Positions 1 through 7,841 of a stretch of 26,494 nt of DNA are shown here, piece after piece. Below the pieces are notes generated by a model. It saw nothing but the letters and a program-made list of their open reading frames with translations, had not been told where the DNA came from and made no database searches. Every line of letters begins with the position of its first letter. Position 1 is the stretch's first letter. Source of the stretch: Citromicrobium sp. (GTDB lineage Bacteria > Pseudomonadota > Alphaproteobacteria > Sphingomonadales > Sphingomonadaceae); contig QFNA01000011.1 of NCBI GenBank assembly GCA_003248395.1, positions 1-26,494 on the forward strand, written 5' to 3'. A program made the translations under genes and the position numbers.

Positions 1-24
1 CTGTTTCCCAGTTTCGCTTGCCAT
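1..24 (-). CDS. gltX: Probable glutamate--tRNA ligase, N-terminal fragment
   Basis: Only eight codons are visible on the minus strand, reading MASETGKQ and open to the left edge. An in-frame ATG five codons upstream (position 39) is an alternative start. A short polar leader like this precedes the conserved core of many alphaproteobacterial glutamyl-tRNA synthetases, and my recollection is that gltX lies divergently from comEC in Sphingomonadales. The visible residues alone cannot prove identity, so the call rests on context. Confidence 0.35.
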
Positions 25-52
25 CGTATCATCTTTCATATCAAAGGATTGC

Positions 53-2236
53 ATGGCGACGCAGGGGACGCCGATTGTACCGATCGGCGGGTCAGAGGGC
101 GCCGCCAATGCTGCAGTGCAGCGGCCTTGGCGCATGCGCGCCATCTTGTCCAGAAGTGGAGACCTGGCGGAGCAATTTCTAGCCCGCTCTGCGTTCGATC
201 GCGGGCCTTGGCTCGTCGTCAGCTTTGCCGCTGGGATCGGGACCTGGTTCGCGCTGGCATCACCATGGCAGTGGATCGCCGCCAGTACATTTGCCATCCT
301 TGTCACTCTTGCCGTGCATACGGTTTGGCGTGGGACTGACGATCGCAGCATCTTGCGACTTTTCATCTCCGGGCTGGGATTGGCTTTCGCGATCGGGATA
401 GTGGTGATTTGGGCCAGGTCCGAAGCGATCGGCGCAGAGCCGATTGCGCGTCCGCAAGTCATGACGCTCGATGCGCGAATCCTCGAGCGAGAGGAGCAAC
501 CTGCAGAAGACCGCGTGCGCCTCGTGTTGGCCATGCGTGATATCGAACAGGCGAGAGCGATCCGCGTGAGAATCAATGTGCCGAGCGAAAAGGACCTCGA
601 TAGTCTACGGGAAGGTGCGCGGGTCAGGCTGAAGGCACGACTGATGCCGCCGTCGCCGCCCGTGTTGCCAGGCGCATACGACTTAGCGAGGGCTGCTTGG
701 TTCAAGGGGTTTGCGGCGACCGGGTCGCTGGTCGGTTCAATCGAAGTTATCGAACCCGTCGGTTCGAGCAGTGATTTCTTCGCCAGCATCCAGCGCACGA
801 TTTCAGACCATGTGCGCAATCGGCTTGCAGGTTCGAGCGGCACGATTGCGGCCGCCTTTGCGAGCGGGGATCGGGGCGCCATTGCGCAGGCTGACGAAGT
901 GGCGATGCGCGATGCCGGATTGACGCACCTGCTTTCGATAAGTGGCCTCCATGTCAGTGCGGTCATCGCTGCGGCCTACTTCCTGGCAATCAAGCTGCTG
1001 GCATTTTTCCCGTCTCTCGCACTGCGCGTTCGGCTACCCGTGGTTGCAGCAGCCATCGCTGCGCTCGCCGGGATTGCGTACACGCTGATCACCGGTGCTC
1101 AGGTGCCGACAGTCCGCAGCTGCGTGGGTGCAGTCCTGGTTCTGATTGCATTGGCGCTGGGCCGAGAGCCGCTATCGATGCGAATGCTTGCAGTGGCCGC
1201 CGGAATCGTCCTGCTGCTGTGGCCAGAAGCACTGGTCGGGCCGAGCTTCCAAATGAGCTTTTCGGCGGTCATAGCGATCATCGCACTCCACAATGTCACT
1301 AAGGTGCGCGAATTTCTCGCTCCGCGAGACGAAAGCGGCCTTGTAAGACTCTTGCGACGACTGCTGATGTTGTTCGTCACAGGCCTGGTGATCGAACTCG
1401 CACTGACCCCGATCGTCCTGTTCCATTTCCACCGTGCCGGACTTTATGGCGCATTTGCCAACGTCTTTGCGATTCCGCTCGTTACTTTCATAGCGATGCC
1501 GCTGATTGCCTTGGCGCTCCTACTCGATTTGGTGGGCGCTGGAGCGCCGGTCTGGTGGCTGGCAGGGCAGTCGCTGGATCTCTTGTTGTGGATCGCGCGC
1601 GTTACTGCTTCGCAACCCGGCGCGGTCAAGCTGCTCCCGCACATGGGAACGGGGACCCTGCTCGTTTTCGTCGCGGGCGGGCTTTGGCTGGCGCTGTGTA
1701 AAGGCCGGGCGAGATTACTGGGCTTGATTCCCGTGCTTGTCGGAAGCCTCTCGTTGCTGTCAACGCCGATTCCGGACCTCTTGGTTACTCGGGATGCCGG
1801 AAATCTGGGCCTGGTCGATAATGGCCGCTTGTACGTGCTGAAATATAGTGACGGATCTTACGCCCAGGACAACATCGTTCAGCTCTCTGGAGTCGAAGCG
1901 ACGCCAATGGAAATTACGGCTCGGACCGGAGTACGGTGCAGTCCGGATTTTTGTGCGTTCGATGTCGAACGGGCCAATCGCAAATGGCACATGCTGGTTG
2001 CGCGCAGCAAGGAGCGGATCGACGAACGTTCGCTAGCGGCGGCTTGCGAACGGTCCGATATCGTCATAGCCGACCGATGGTTGCCATTCAGCTGCCGTCC
2101 GCGCTGGCTCAAGGTGGATCGTCGCTTTACCGAAGATCACGGCGGACTTTCGATTTTTCTGGCCGAAGAGTGGATCGAGACGGTCGCTTCCGGCCAGGGC
2201 GAACAAGGCTGGTGGCGGCCTCAATCCCGCCAATAA
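53..2236 (+). CDS. comEC: ComEC/Rec2 family DNA internalization membrane protein
   Basis: A 727-residue inner-membrane channel protein of the ComEC family, which passes single-stranded DNA into the cytoplasm during natural transformation. Two hydrophobic segments near residues 50-120 flank a soluble region of the DUF4131 type. The competence-domain signature GLTHLLSISGLHVSAV follows at about residue 290, then a series of membrane helices to about residue 590. The C-terminal 130 residues are soluble and end in a cysteine-rich stretch (SCRPRWLKVD) seen in alphaproteobacterial relatives; a complete metallo-beta-lactamase motif is not visible. AAAGGA lies just upstream of the chosen ATG. It is divergent from the presumed gltX and convergent with lexA. 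Whether the strain is transformable cannot be told from this gene alone. Confidence 0.93.
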   Translation: MATQGTPIVPIGGSEGAANAAVQRPWRMRAILSRSGDLAEQFLARSAFDRGPWLVVSFAAGIGTWFALASPWQWIAASTFAILVTLAVHTVWRGTDDRSILRLFISGLGLAFAIGIVVIWARSEAIGAEPIARPQVMTLDARILEREEQPAEDRVRLVLAMRDIEQARAIRVRINVPSEKDLDSLREGARVRLKARLMPPSPPVLPGAYDLARAAWFKGFAATGSLVGSIEVIEPVGSSSDFFASIQRTISDHVRNRLAGSSGTIAAAFASGDRGAIAQADEVAMRDAGLTHLLSISGLHVSAVIAAAYFLAIKLLAFFPSLALRVRLPVVAAAIAALAGIAYTLITGAQVPTVRSCVGAVLVLIALALGREPLSMRMLAVAAGIVLLLWPEALVGPSFQMSFSAVIAIIALHNVTKVREFLAPRDESGLVRLLRRLLMLFVTGLVIELALTPIVLFHFHRAGLYGAFANVFAIPLVTFIAMPLIALALLLDLVGAGAPVWWLAGQSLDLLLWIARVTASQPGAVKLLPHMGTGTLLVFVAGGLWLALCKGRARLLGLIPVLVGSLSLLSTPIPDLLVTRDAGNLGLVDNGRLYVLKYSDGSYAQDNIVQLSGVEATPMEITARTGVRCSPDFCAFDVERANRKWHMLVARSKERIDERSLAAACERSDIVIADRWLPFSCRPRWLKVDRRFTEDHGGLSIFLAEEWIETVASGQGEQGWWRPQSRQ

Positions 2237-2251
2237 CCCCACTGAATCAGA

Positions 2252-2271
2252 GGCCAATGTTCGCATCGGCC
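2252..2271. terminator. UUCG-capped hairpin between convergent comEC and lexA
   Basis: The spacer between the two converging genes holds an inverted repeat: GGCC, one mismatch, ATG, loop TTCG, CAT, mismatch, GGCC. The UUCG tetraloop is unusually stable. No T-run follows on either strand, so it would be a weak or Rho-assisted bidirectional terminator, or an mRNA 3' end stabiliser. Function is inferred from position only. Confidence 0.35.
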
Positions 2272-2282
2272 GAGTGCACACA

Positions 2283-2972
2283 CTAATGGTAGCGGCGCAG
2301 CAATCCCGAGAGCTTGCCTTGGACCTGCACACGTTCCGATTCATAGAGCTGCGGCTCGTATGCGCCATTTGCGGGATCGAGACGGACCATGACACCTTCC
2401 TTGCGAAGGTATTTGAGAGTCGCCTCCTCATTGTCGACCAGTGCCACGACGATCTCGCCATCGCGCGCCGTATCCGTGCGACGAACGAGCGCGAAATCCC
2501 CATCGAAAATCCCTGCCTCGATCATTGAATCTCCGGAGACTTCCAGCGCATAATGATCCCCCGGACCAAGCAGGGCCGCAGGTACCGGCAAAGTCGATTG
2601 TCCCTCGATTGCCTCGATCGGCGCGCCCGCTGCGATCCGGCCGTGCAGCGGTACGTCAATGACGTCATTCGCAGCGACAGGTGCTTTCGACCGTGATGGC
2701 GCCGCGGTTGCCGTATCGTCATTCGCGGCGGCATCTCGCGGGGTGTTGCTGACTGCATCTTCAGGGAGTTTTACCACCTCGAGTGCGCGCGCACGATTTG
2801 GTAATCGGCGAATAAAGCCGCGCTCCTCAAGCGCAGAAATGAGCCGGTGAACGCCCGACTTGCTTTTGAGATCGAGCGCTTCCTTCATTTCTTCAAATGA
2901 GGGAGAAATCCCAGTTTCTTCCAACCTCTGCTGAATGAAGCGGATCAATTCGTACTGCTTTGCCGTAAGCAT
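2283..2972 (-). CDS. lexA: LexA repressor, SOS regulator
   Basis: A 229-residue LexA: DNA-binding repressor of the SOS regulon that cleaves itself when bound to activated RecA. Residues 1-65 form the winged helix-turn-helix ([13 protein letters not shown]..., [15 protein letters not shown]). A linker of about 35 residues rich in Ala, Asn and Ser follows, then the S24 peptidase domain. The cleavage bond Ala115-Gly116 lies in GRIAAG; the catalytic pair is Ser149 (GDSM) and Lys187 (ATLKYL). The frame is open for 41 codons further upstream, but I start at MLTAKQ because the family begins there and GGAG sits six bases before it; the extension would cross the gene's own promoter and SOS box. It follows moaC by 141 bases. 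Confidence 0.96.
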   Translation of the reverse strand: MLTAKQYELIRFIQQRLEETGISPSFEEMKEALDLKSKSGVHRLISALEERGFIRRLPNRARALEVVKLPEDAVSNTPRDAAANDDTATAAPSRSKAPVAANDVIDVPLHGRIAAGAPIEAIEGQSTLPVPAALLGPGDHYALEVSGDSMIEAGIFDGDFALVRRTDTARDGEIVVALVDNEEATLKYLRKEGVMVRLDPANGAYEPQLYESERVQVQGKLSGLLRRYH

Positions 2973-3004
2973 GCCTGTCTCCATGTTCCAATCCGCCAAT
3001 CCGC

Positions 3005-3019
3005 GAACGTAGGTGGAAC
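3005..3019 (-). promoter_or_regulatory. LexA (SOS) box upstream of lexA
   Basis: A perfect alphaproteobacterial SOS box, GAAC-N7-GAAC as read on the plus strand (GTTC-N7-GTTC on the coding strand), lies 33 bases upstream of the lexA start codon. Its edge touches the proposed -10 hexamer, so bound LexA would block promoter opening. This is the expected autoregulation of lexA. Confidence 0.85.
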
Positions 3020-3047
3020 AATTAGGCAACATTGTTTCGCACGTCAA
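3019..3047 (-). promoter_or_regulatory. lexA promoter (sigma-70 type)
   Basis: On the minus strand TTGACG (3047-3042) is followed after exactly 17 bases by TAATTG (3024-3019). The -35 is near consensus and the -10 is moderate. It would let lexA be transcribed separately from the trp-moaC series just upstream. Confidence 0.55.
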
Positions 3048-3113
3048 GCAATTCTGCGGTTTCCGCGCCTCGACCCCGGATGCGGTCCCTGACATGCGGC
3101 GTTATCGCACAGT

Positions 3114-3587
3114 TCAATCCGGTGCGTACCAGTCGCCCGATTTGCCTCCGGTCTTCGAACACAACCGCACAGCGTCGATGCGCATTGCCTTGTCGAGTGA
3201 TTTACCCATGTCGTAAAGCGTGAGCAGTGCGACGGTCACTGCGGTCATCGCTTCCATCTCAACTCCGGTGCGACCTTCGAGCGAGACCGTCGCAGTGGCG
3301 CGAATTCCGTCATCTTCCTGCGTGAAATCTATCGCTACGGAATCGAGACCGATGGGATGGCAAAGGGGGATGAGTTCTGCAGTTTTCTTCGCCGCCATGA
3401 TTCCCGCAATCCTGGCTGCGGCAAGTGCGTCGCCTTTCGGCGAACTATCCGACAGCATGGCATCACGCGCCGCTGCGCTCATGACGATGCGGCCTTCGGC
3501 AACAGCAACGCGCCTGGTTGGCGATTTGCCGCCGACGTCGACCATTCGAGCGGAGCCATGCTCATCGAGATGCGTGCGGCGCGTCAT
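3114..3587 (-). CDS. moaC: Cyclic pyranopterin monophosphate synthase MoaC
   Basis: A 157-residue MoaC, which together with MoaA converts GTP to cyclic pyranopterin monophosphate in molybdenum cofactor synthesis. Full family length (E. coli MoaC is about 161 residues). Conserved stretches are MVDVGGK near residue 15, SPKGDAL with Lys51, [19 protein letters not shown] with His77, [10 protein letters not shown], and YDMGKS with Asp126 and Lys129 matching the catalytic Asp/Lys pair of the family, then GGKSG. The start codon overlaps the trpC stop as ATGA, so it is translationally coupled to trpC. A moeA gene, which I recall beside moaC in related genomes, is not present before lexA. Confidence 0.96.
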   Translation of the reverse strand: MTRRTHLDEHGSARMVDVGGKSPTRRVAVAEGRIVMSAAARDAMLSDSSPKGDALAAARIAGIMAAKKTAELIPLCHPIGLDSVAIDFTQEDDGIRATATVSLEGRTGVEMEAMTAVTVALLTLYDMGKSLDKAMRIDAVRLCSKTGGKSGDWYAPD

Positions 3588-4378
3588 GATCGTGGACCGT
3601 TCAGGAGATCCGAGGTCGCCTGACCGAGGTCCTCCTCTCGCATGAGGCTTTCGCCGACCAGGAAGCTGCGTACGCCGTGTCGCGCAAGCCGTTCACAATC
3701 CGCGTAGGATGAAATCCCGCTTTCGCCGACGAGCAAGGCATCATCCGGGGCAAGGGGAGCCAACCGTTCCGTCGTGGCAAGATCGGTTTCAAAAGTCCGC
3801 AAATCGCGATTGTTCACGCCGATGAGTCTTGATCGAAGTCGCGCCGCCCGTGCCATTTCCGCTTCGTCGTGAACTTCGACAAGCACATCCATTCCGCGCT
3901 CCAACGCCGCACTTTCGATTTCGGCCATCGCGCCGTCTTCGAGAGCCGCGACAATGATCAGGATGGCATCGGCGCCGATGGCGCGCGCTTCGGCGACTTG
4001 CCATGGATCGATCATGAAATCCTTGCGAAGCACGGGCAGGTCACAAGCGGCTCGCGCCGCTACCAGATAACTTGCGTGTCCCTGGAAATATTGGGCGTCC
4101 GTCAGGACTGAGAGGCACGCTGCGCCTCCATCCGCATAGGCGGCAGAATGGCTCGCTGGATCAAAATTGCGCCGGATCAGGCCTTTCGAAGGCGAAGCTT
4201 TCTTGATTTCGGCAATCAGGCCAAACCCCGTGGCCTGCGCGCTCTCGAGTGCATTGACGAAGCCACGCGGTGGCGAAGCATCTCTGGCTTGGCGGTCGAG
4301 GAAATCGAGCGATGCCCTGGTCTTGCCATCAGCGACCTCGTCGCGCTTTGTCGCGCATATCTCGTCGAGCTTGTTCAT
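3584..4378 (-). CDS. trpC: Indole-3-glycerol phosphate synthase
   Basis: A 264-residue monofunctional TIM-barrel enzyme that closes carboxyphenylamino-deoxyribulose phosphate to indole-glycerol phosphate, the fourth step of tryptophan synthesis. Family motifs in order: [11 protein letters not shown] (catalytic Lys59), VLRKDFM (Lys119), LVEVHD (Glu168), IGVNNRDL (Asn190), VGESGI (Glu219, Ser220) and the phosphate-binding FLVGESLM near the C-terminus. No PRAI domain is fused. The start overlaps the trpD stop as ATGA, and its own stop overlaps the moaC start in the same way. Confidence 0.97.
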   Translation of the reverse strand: MNKLDEICATKRDEVADGKTRASLDFLDRQARDASPPRGFVNALESAQATGFGLIAEIKKASPSKGLIRRNFDPASHSAAYADGGAACLSVLTDAQYFQGHASYLVAARAACDLPVLRKDFMIDPWQVAEARAIGADAILIIVAALEDGAMAEIESAALERGMDVLVEVHDEAEMARAARLRSRLIGVNNRDLRTFETDLATTERLAPLAPDDALLVGESGISSYADCERLARHGVRSFLVGESLMREEDLGQATSDLLNGPRS

Positions 4379-5367
4379 TGGGCCATTGCTATCCAGTTGG
4401 AGAGCAGTTGGCGTGCCCGGCCACTGTCGAGCGCCTCCGCCGCCATTTCTGCGCCCAGTGACCAGTCGTCCGTGCGATCGGCAACAATAAGCGTCGCGGC
4501 TGCGTTAAAAAGGACAGCGTCACGATAGGGTCCGGGTGTGCCGAGCAGCAGCGCATCGAGCGCGCGGGCATTGTGCTGCGGATCGCCACCACGAATGGCC
4601 TCGACAGGAGAGTGCGGGAGGTTGGCCTGCACTGCGTGAACGCGGCGCATTTCGAAACTGTCGCCGGTGACGTCGGCAAGCTCGTTTCCGCCCGCGAGAC
4701 TGAGTTCATCGAGACCTTCGTCTCCCGACGCGATGAAGGTGCGCTCCGTGCCTAGCCGCGCCTTTGCTGCGGCATAAATCGGGACATAGCCAGGGCGGGC
4801 GAGACCAATCAGCTGGCGCTTGACCTGGGCCGGGTTGGAAAGCGGACCCATCAGGTTGAAAATGGTCCGCACGCCGAGTTGCTGTCGGATCGGCTGAATT
4901 CTCGCCATGGCGGGATGGTGGTTCTTTGCGAACAGAAAACAAATACCGAGCTCGGCCAGCGTTTTTTCTGCGGATGCGCCTGCTGCATCCATGTCGAGAC
5001 CCAGTGCCTCCAATGTATCGGCGGCGCCGGATTTGCTGCTGGCAGCACGGTTGCCATGCTTGGCCACCGGCACGCCGCACGCCGCAACAACCAGGCTGAC
5101 TGCCGTGGAGACGTTCAACGTATGCTTGCCATCGCCTCCCGTGCCGCAGCAGTCGACAGTGCCTTCAGGTGCGGCAACCGGAATCAAGCGCTCGCGCAAG
5201 GCACGCGCTGCGCCGGCAATTTCTTCCGCCGTTTCGGAACGAGCCGACATCTCGACCAGGAAACGACCGATTTCTCCGTCAGTCGTTTCGCCGTCGAGAA
5301 TCCAGCCGAAAATCTCGGCTGCCTCGTCCTCCGCGAGATGGATTGCAGCATCGGGTAAGGACTTCAT
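4375..5367 (-). CDS. trpD: Anthranilate phosphoribosyltransferase
   Basis: A 330-residue enzyme that transfers phosphoribosyl from PRPP to anthranilate. The N-terminal helical domain (residues 1-70) precedes the PRPP-binding CGTGGD at 74-79, NVST, and the anthranilate-site stretch [12 protein letters not shown] at 103-114. Further conserved parts are [20 protein letters not shown] and the metal-binding DEGLDE region. The frame is open nine codons upstream, but I start at MKSLP because that ATG overlaps the trpG stop as ATGA. Its own stop overlaps trpC likewise, giving tight coupling through trpG-trpD-trpC. Confidence 0.96.
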   Translation of the reverse strand: MKSLPDAAIHLAEDEAAEIFGWILDGETTDGEIGRFLVEMSARSETAEEIAGAARALRERLIPVAAPEGTVDCCGTGGDGKHTLNVSTAVSLVVAACGVPVAKHGNRAASSKSGAADTLEALGLDMDAAGASAEKTLAELGICFLFAKNHHPAMARIQPIRQQLGVRTIFNLMGPLSNPAQVKRQLIGLARPGYVPIYAAAKARLGTERTFIASGDEGLDELSLAGGNELADVTGDSFEMRRVHAVQANLPHSPVEAIRGGDPQHNARALDALLLGTPGPYRDAVLFNAAATLIVADRTDDWSLGAEMAAEALDSGRARQLLSNWIAMAQ

Positions 5368-5978
5368 GCGTGGACTTTCGCTTCGATACCACAAAGCGCC
5401 ACGAAATTCGCAAGCAGGGCATGCCCGTGTTCGGTGGCAATGCTTTCTGGGTGAAATTGCACGCCATGCAGCGGCAGGTCGCGATGTCGAAAACCCATGA
5501 CGCTCGTGCCTTCAAGGCCCGGCGTTTCGCTCGTGGCATTGACCACCAGTTCATCGGGTATGTTTTCGACTACCAGCGAATGGTAGCGCGTCGCCGTGAA
5601 AGGCGAAGGCAGGCCTGCGAACACGCCGCTGCCGTCATGTATGACGGGACTTGTCTTGCCGTGCATCAATCCGCCACGAACGACATGACCGCCGAAATGC
5701 TGCCCGATTGCCTGATGGCCAAGGCACACACCCAACAGTGGTTTGCCGACCGCGGCACAGGCGGCGACAAGGGCGAGGCTGATGCCTGCTTCCGCCGGCG
5801 TACAGGGCCCCGGTGAAATGAGATAACCCGCCACATCGCGGGCCATTGCTTCGGACACGGAAATTGCGTCGTTGCGAACCACGTCGACGGCCGCACCCAG
5901 TTCCATCAGATAATGGACGAGGTTGAAGGTGAAGCTGTCGTAATTGTCGATTACGAGAATGGTCGAATTGTCGGGCAT
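5364..5978 (-). CDS. trpG: Anthranilate synthase component II (glutamine amidotransferase)
   Basis: A 204-residue class I glutamine amidotransferase that supplies ammonia to TrpE for anthranilate synthesis. Motifs: [14 protein letters not shown] at the N-terminus, ISPGPCTP near 54-61 (oxyanion region), GVCLGHQ with nucleophile Cys85, and QFHPES with His176 and Glu178 completing the triad. I start at MPDNST because GGGGA sits five bases ahead; an ATG four codons upstream (5990) has no clear ribosome site. It may also serve para-aminobenzoate synthase, as single TrpG/PabA proteins often do; no pabB is seen here. It lies 59 bases after the iminopeptidase gene and is separated from trpE by two unrelated genes. 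Confidence 0.95.
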   Translation of the reverse strand: MPDNSTILVIDNYDSFTFNLVHYLMELGAAVDVVRNDAISVSEAMARDVAGYLISPGPCTPAEAGISLALVAACAAVGKPLLGVCLGHQAIGQHFGGHVVRGGLMHGKTSPVIHDGSGVFAGLPSPFTATRYHSLVVENIPDELVVNATSETPGLEGTSVMGFRHRDLPLHGVQFHPESIATEHGHALLANFVALCGIEAKVHA

Positions 5979-6037
5979 CGGTTTCCCCAATGTCGCGCCG
6001 CTGGAAAAGCTTCAAGCAAGGAATGCTGCCGGTGCGG

Positions 6038-7000
6038 TCAGGCAGACTTCGCAACGAATGTGTCTGTGGCTCGGACCAGTCCATCGATTATGCCGGGTTC
6101 CCCCGCGCTGTGTCCGGCATCGTCCACGATCCAAAGTTCGGCCTCCGGCCAGGCCTTCTTGAGCTCCCAAGCAGAGGTCGGCGGCGTACAGATATCGTGG
6201 CGCCCCTGAACGATTATGCCGGGTATCCCTTTGATACGATCGACATTGACCAGGAGCTGTGCCTCTTCCAGATAGAAATCTTCGAGAAAGAAGCGTGCGC
6301 AAATGCGCGCAAATGGCACTGCTTTTGCAGGGTCGGCAAAGCTGTCGAGCAGCGCGGGATCGGGAAGGAGCGTGGCGACGGTGCCTTCCCACAAAGACCA
6401 TTCGCGTGCCGCCGCAAGACGCGTGGGTTCGTGATCACTCGTCAATCGCTCATGATATGCGGCGACCAGATTGTCACGTTCCCCTTCGGGGATCAGTCCG
6501 ATAAAATCGTCCCACTGTTCCGCCATGATCTCGCTGGCGCCGTACGTGTACAGCCAGTCCTTTTCTTTCTGCCGGGCGAGAAAGACGCCCCGCAGGACCA
6601 GATCACTGACCCGCTCGGGATGCATCTGCGCGTAGGCAAGCGCCAGGGTCGAACCCCAGCTGCCACCGAAAGCCTGCCATTTTTCGTGACCGCACATCTC
6701 GCGCAATCGTTCGATATCGGCAACGATGCGCCAAGTGTCGTTGTTTTCGATTTCAGCGAATGGCAAAGACTTTCCGCACCCGCGCTGATCGAACAGCAGC
6801 ACGTCATAGAGGTCTGGATTCCATTGCCGCCGGTGTGCCGGCGACATGCCCCCTCCGGGTCCTCCGTGCAGAAACACCGCCGGTTTTGCGCCGGGTGTGC
6901 CGACCCGTTCCCAGTAGAGCGAATGACCCTCGCCAACCTCGAGCATTCCAGTTTCGTAAGGCTCGATCTCGGGGTAAAGGGTGCGGCGCGATCTACTCAT
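6038..7000 (-). CDS. pip: Proline iminopeptidase (S33 alpha/beta hydrolase)
   Basis: A 320-residue cytoplasmic serine peptidase expected to release N-terminal proline from peptides. Motifs: HGGPGGG at 45-51 (oxyanion hole), DQRGCGKS at 71-78, GGSWGS with nucleophile Ser114, a helical cap around 140-220, GRHDICTP carrying the catalytic Asp, and DDAGHSA carrying the catalytic His. Length is typical of the bacterial enzyme (310-325). I start at MSRSRRTLYPE, which overlaps the end of the glycosidase gene by eight bases; the longer open frame upstream is shadow of that gene. It sits inside the trp operon with no obvious link to tryptophan synthesis. Confidence 0.93.
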   Translation of the reverse strand: MSRSRRTLYPEIEPYETGMLEVGEGHSLYWERVGTPGAKPAVFLHGGPGGGMSPAHRRQWNPDLYDVLLFDQRGCGKSLPFAEIENNDTWRIVADIERLREMCGHEKWQAFGGSWGSTLALAYAQMHPERVSDLVLRGVFLARQKEKDWLYTYGASEIMAEQWDDFIGLIPEGERDNLVAAYHERLTSDHEPTRLAAAREWSLWEGTVATLLPDPALLDSFADPAKAVPFARICARFFLEDFYLEEAQLLVNVDRIKGIPGIIVQGRHDICTPPTSAWELKKAWPEAELWIVDDAGHSAGEPGIIDGLVRATDTFVAKSA

Positions 7001-7841
7001 TATCGGGTTCCTTGCGTTCAACGACCACGATCGGGCCGATCGGCGCTCCTGCATCCAGACGGTCCGTCGCCGGGTTCCAGAGCGCGGAGACATTGCCATC
7101 AAGGTATAGCGCGTTCTTCACCCCCAGCTCGTTCAAGTAGAAACGCGAAAGACGCCCGAAGGATAAGGGCGCATTGGAAATGACGAAATGCGCGCGGCCG
7201 CGCTCGTCGACGCCGACGGCATTGCGCACCATACGCGATGGTCCATTCTCGGTGATTTCGGGATGTATCTTTCCGTCCACGACAAGCATCGGGCCGGATT
7301 GCGTGCCGAATTGCGGGCGGTCCGAAACATTGGCGAGAAAATCCGCTGTCGTGCGGATTTCCCATTTTCCGTTGGTCCCGAAAAATACGCCATTCGGCTT
7401 CAGGTGGAAATTTCCCGCTCCGTCATTGGTGTTCAGTGTCTTGAGACGCTCGGCGTCTTCGACGAAATAGCCGATTGGTTGGCCATCGTCGTCAAACATG
7501 CCGGCGTTCATGGCAAACGCGACCGTTCCGCTTTCTCGGGAGCGTGCGAAGGATGACAGACTGCCATACGGCGCGCCACCCGCCGGACCGAGATCCATGG
7601 CAATGCGATGCCGCGCCGGAATAGCCAGACAATGGGTCAGCGGCGTATCCTCGAAGATGATTGAGCGACACGCGCTTTCCACCTCGGACGTGACGCTGGG
7701 CGTTTCACTGGGCTCGGAAACCGGGGTGGACGGTCCGCCCTGCCGGTCAATCCGCGTTCGCATGACCGGTTCGCCTTCAGGCTTACTGTCGCACGCCGCG
7801 ACGGCAAGGAGCAAAGGCAAAGCAAATAAGATCGACTTCAT
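6993..7841 (-). CDS. Phosphodiester glycosidase family lipoprotein (NAGPA/DUF2233 domain)
   Basis: A 282-residue predicted lipoprotein. MKSILFALPLLLAVAAC is a type II signal with lipobox AVAAC, acylated Cys17; Asp18 follows, which in enterobacteria favours inner-membrane retention. A Pro/Ser/Thr linker (about 20-60) leads to a domain with the hallmarks of the DUF2233 or NAGPA fold: AFAMNAGMFD, GNFHLKPNGVFF, TQSGPMLV, NAVGVDERGRAHFVIS and NALYLDGNVSALW. Relatives cleave sugar phosphodiesters (the mammalian member uncovers mannose 6-phosphate); the bacterial substrate is not known to me, an exopolysaccharide or envelope glycan being plausible. The start overlaps the trpE stop as ATGA, so it is co-translated with trpE. 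Confidence 0.85.
   Translation of the reverse strand: MKSILFALPLLLAVAACDSKPEGEPVMRTRIDRQGGPSTPVSEPSETPSVTSEVESACRSIIFEDTPLTHCLAIPARHRIAMDLGPAGGAPYGSLSSFARSRESGTVAFAMNAGMFDDDGQPIGYFVEDAERLKTLNTNDGAGNFHLKPNGVFFGTNGKWEIRTTADFLANVSDRPQFGTQSGPMLVVDGKIHPEITENGPSRMVRNAVGVDERGRAHFVISNAPLSFGRLSRFYLNELGVKNALYLDGNVSALWNPATDRLDAGAPIGPIVVVERKEPDNE

Noticed and set aside
2973..3095. Longer LexA N-terminus (41 extra codons)
   Set aside because: The extension crosses the promoter and SOS box and does not resemble any LexA; a ribosome site sits just before MLTAKQ.
5990..7183. A 397-codon open frame on the plus strand
   Set aside because: Antisense to the iminopeptidase gene, whose catalytic motifs are intact; its translation resembles no family.
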